Of a DNA stretch of 6,521 nt, positions 6,207 through 6,521 are shown in pieces. The translations under genes were made by a program, and so were the position numbers. Source of the DNA: Nanobdellota archaeon (GTDB taxonomy: Archaea; Nanobdellota; Nanobdellia; Woesearchaeales; GW2011-AR15); contig JAAXVZ010000071.1 of the NCBI GenBank assembly GCA_013335235.1, positions 1-6,521 of the forward strand, in the 5' to 3' direction. The notes beneath the pieces were generated by a model, which was not told the DNA's origin, did not search any database, and saw only the letters and a program-made list of their open reading frames with translations. Numbering within the stretch: the first letter of the stretch is position 1; each line of letters opens with the position of its first letter.

Positions 6207-6507
6207 TTATTCTTTTATTGAGGCCTCCTTCAATGCGCTCCTTTTTGCTTCCTTAAAGAGATTTACATGCCAAATCTTCTTATAAATGGGCTTTCCTATT
6301 GATTCCTTGATAACAACTACAAAAGCGTGCTCTGTTAACGGCGTAAGTTTGAATTTCCGAAAACGATAGTTTTGACCCCTCGCATCCTTTTGTTTCGTGT
6401 CTATAGAGTATACCTTACCCCTCTTTACTTTGTAATAAACCTTGTAGTCAGAAATTCCCCCACTATCGTCACAGTAATCTCCAATAAAAACATAAAGTAC
6501 ATTGCAG
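6207..6507 (-). CDS. C-terminal part of an unrecognised basic protein (5' end missing)
   Basis: On the minus strand a frame is open from the contig edge to TAA at 6209-6207, giving 99 residues without a stop. The sequence is coding-like: alternating beta-type segments (NVLYVFIGDY, YKVYYKVKRGKVYSI, FRKFKLTPL, HAFVVVIKES) then a Lys-rich helix (NLFKEAKRSALKEASIKE). It is very basic overall, and I do not recognise the family. It converges on the glycosyltransferase gene, with 54 bases between the two stops. The true start lies beyond the window, because the adjoining bases are sequencing adapter; any residue read from 6508 onward is artificial. A beta-rich domain with a basic tail is all that can be claimed. 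Confidence 0.6.
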
Positions 6508-6521
6508 AGATCGGAAGAGCA
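6508..6521 (+). other. Illumina TruSeq adapter remnant at the contig end
   Basis: The final 14 bases, AGATCGGAAGAGCA, are identical to the start of the standard Illumina TruSeq read adapter. They sit exactly at the end of the sequence, as expected when untrimmed reads enter an assembly. They are not genomic DNA and should be trimmed. The neighbouring minus-strand gene is therefore truncated artificially here. Confidence 0.93.

Noticed and set aside
6081..6411. 12-base repeat TCTATAGAGTAT at 6081-6092 and 6400-6411
   Set aside because: One 12-base match is expected by chance in a window of this size; one copy is inside each of two unrelated genes.

Overview
The window reads as a fragment of an archaeal genome. 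Four of the genes (kinase, PHP protein, small lipoprotein, glycosyltransferase) have an AT-rich box of the archaeal TATA type (TTTAAATA, TTTATATA and relatives). In each case the box starts about 29-32 bases before the ATG, where an archaeal promoter would place the transcript start on or beside the start codon. These genes also lack a Shine-Dalgarno sequence, so they look leaderless. The DNA is moderately AT-rich, uses ATA and AGA/AGG codons freely, and is densely packed. A small-genome archaeon such as a DPANN lineage from a metagenome is plausible, but the sequence does not fix the taxon. The last 14 bases (6508-6521) match the start of the Illumina TruSeq adapter, so the right end is an assembly or read artefact.

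Layout. Bases 1-81 hold the last 26 codons of an ABC transporter ATPase. It overlaps by 8 bases a polytopic membrane protein (74-1459) that is probably the ABC-2 type permease partner. A separately promoted gene (1520-3136) encodes a soluble multidomain signalling protein: a receiver domain, a histidine-kinase core, and a C-terminal domain that looks like a degenerate second receiver. Next comes a membrane-anchored PHP-family metal-dependent phosphoesterase (3204-3884). A small cysteine-containing lipoprotein of unknown family (3897-4322, minus strand) converges on it. A divergent promoter region (4323-4466) separates that lipoprotein from a GT-C type membrane glycosyltransferase (4467-6152). 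The right end holds the C-terminal 99 codons of an unrecognised minus-strand gene (6207-6507), cut off by the contig end.

How the genes relate. Only the ABC ATPase and permease form a clear operon. The other genes each have their own promoter, so no single pathway is evident. A loose theme is the cell surface: exporter, two lipoprotein-like proteins and a lipid-linked-sugar glycosyltransferase, next to a cytoplasmic phosphorelay protein. I see no mobile element, CRISPR array, tRNA/rRNA or defence system. The most unusual item is the receiver-kinase-pseudoreceiver protein.
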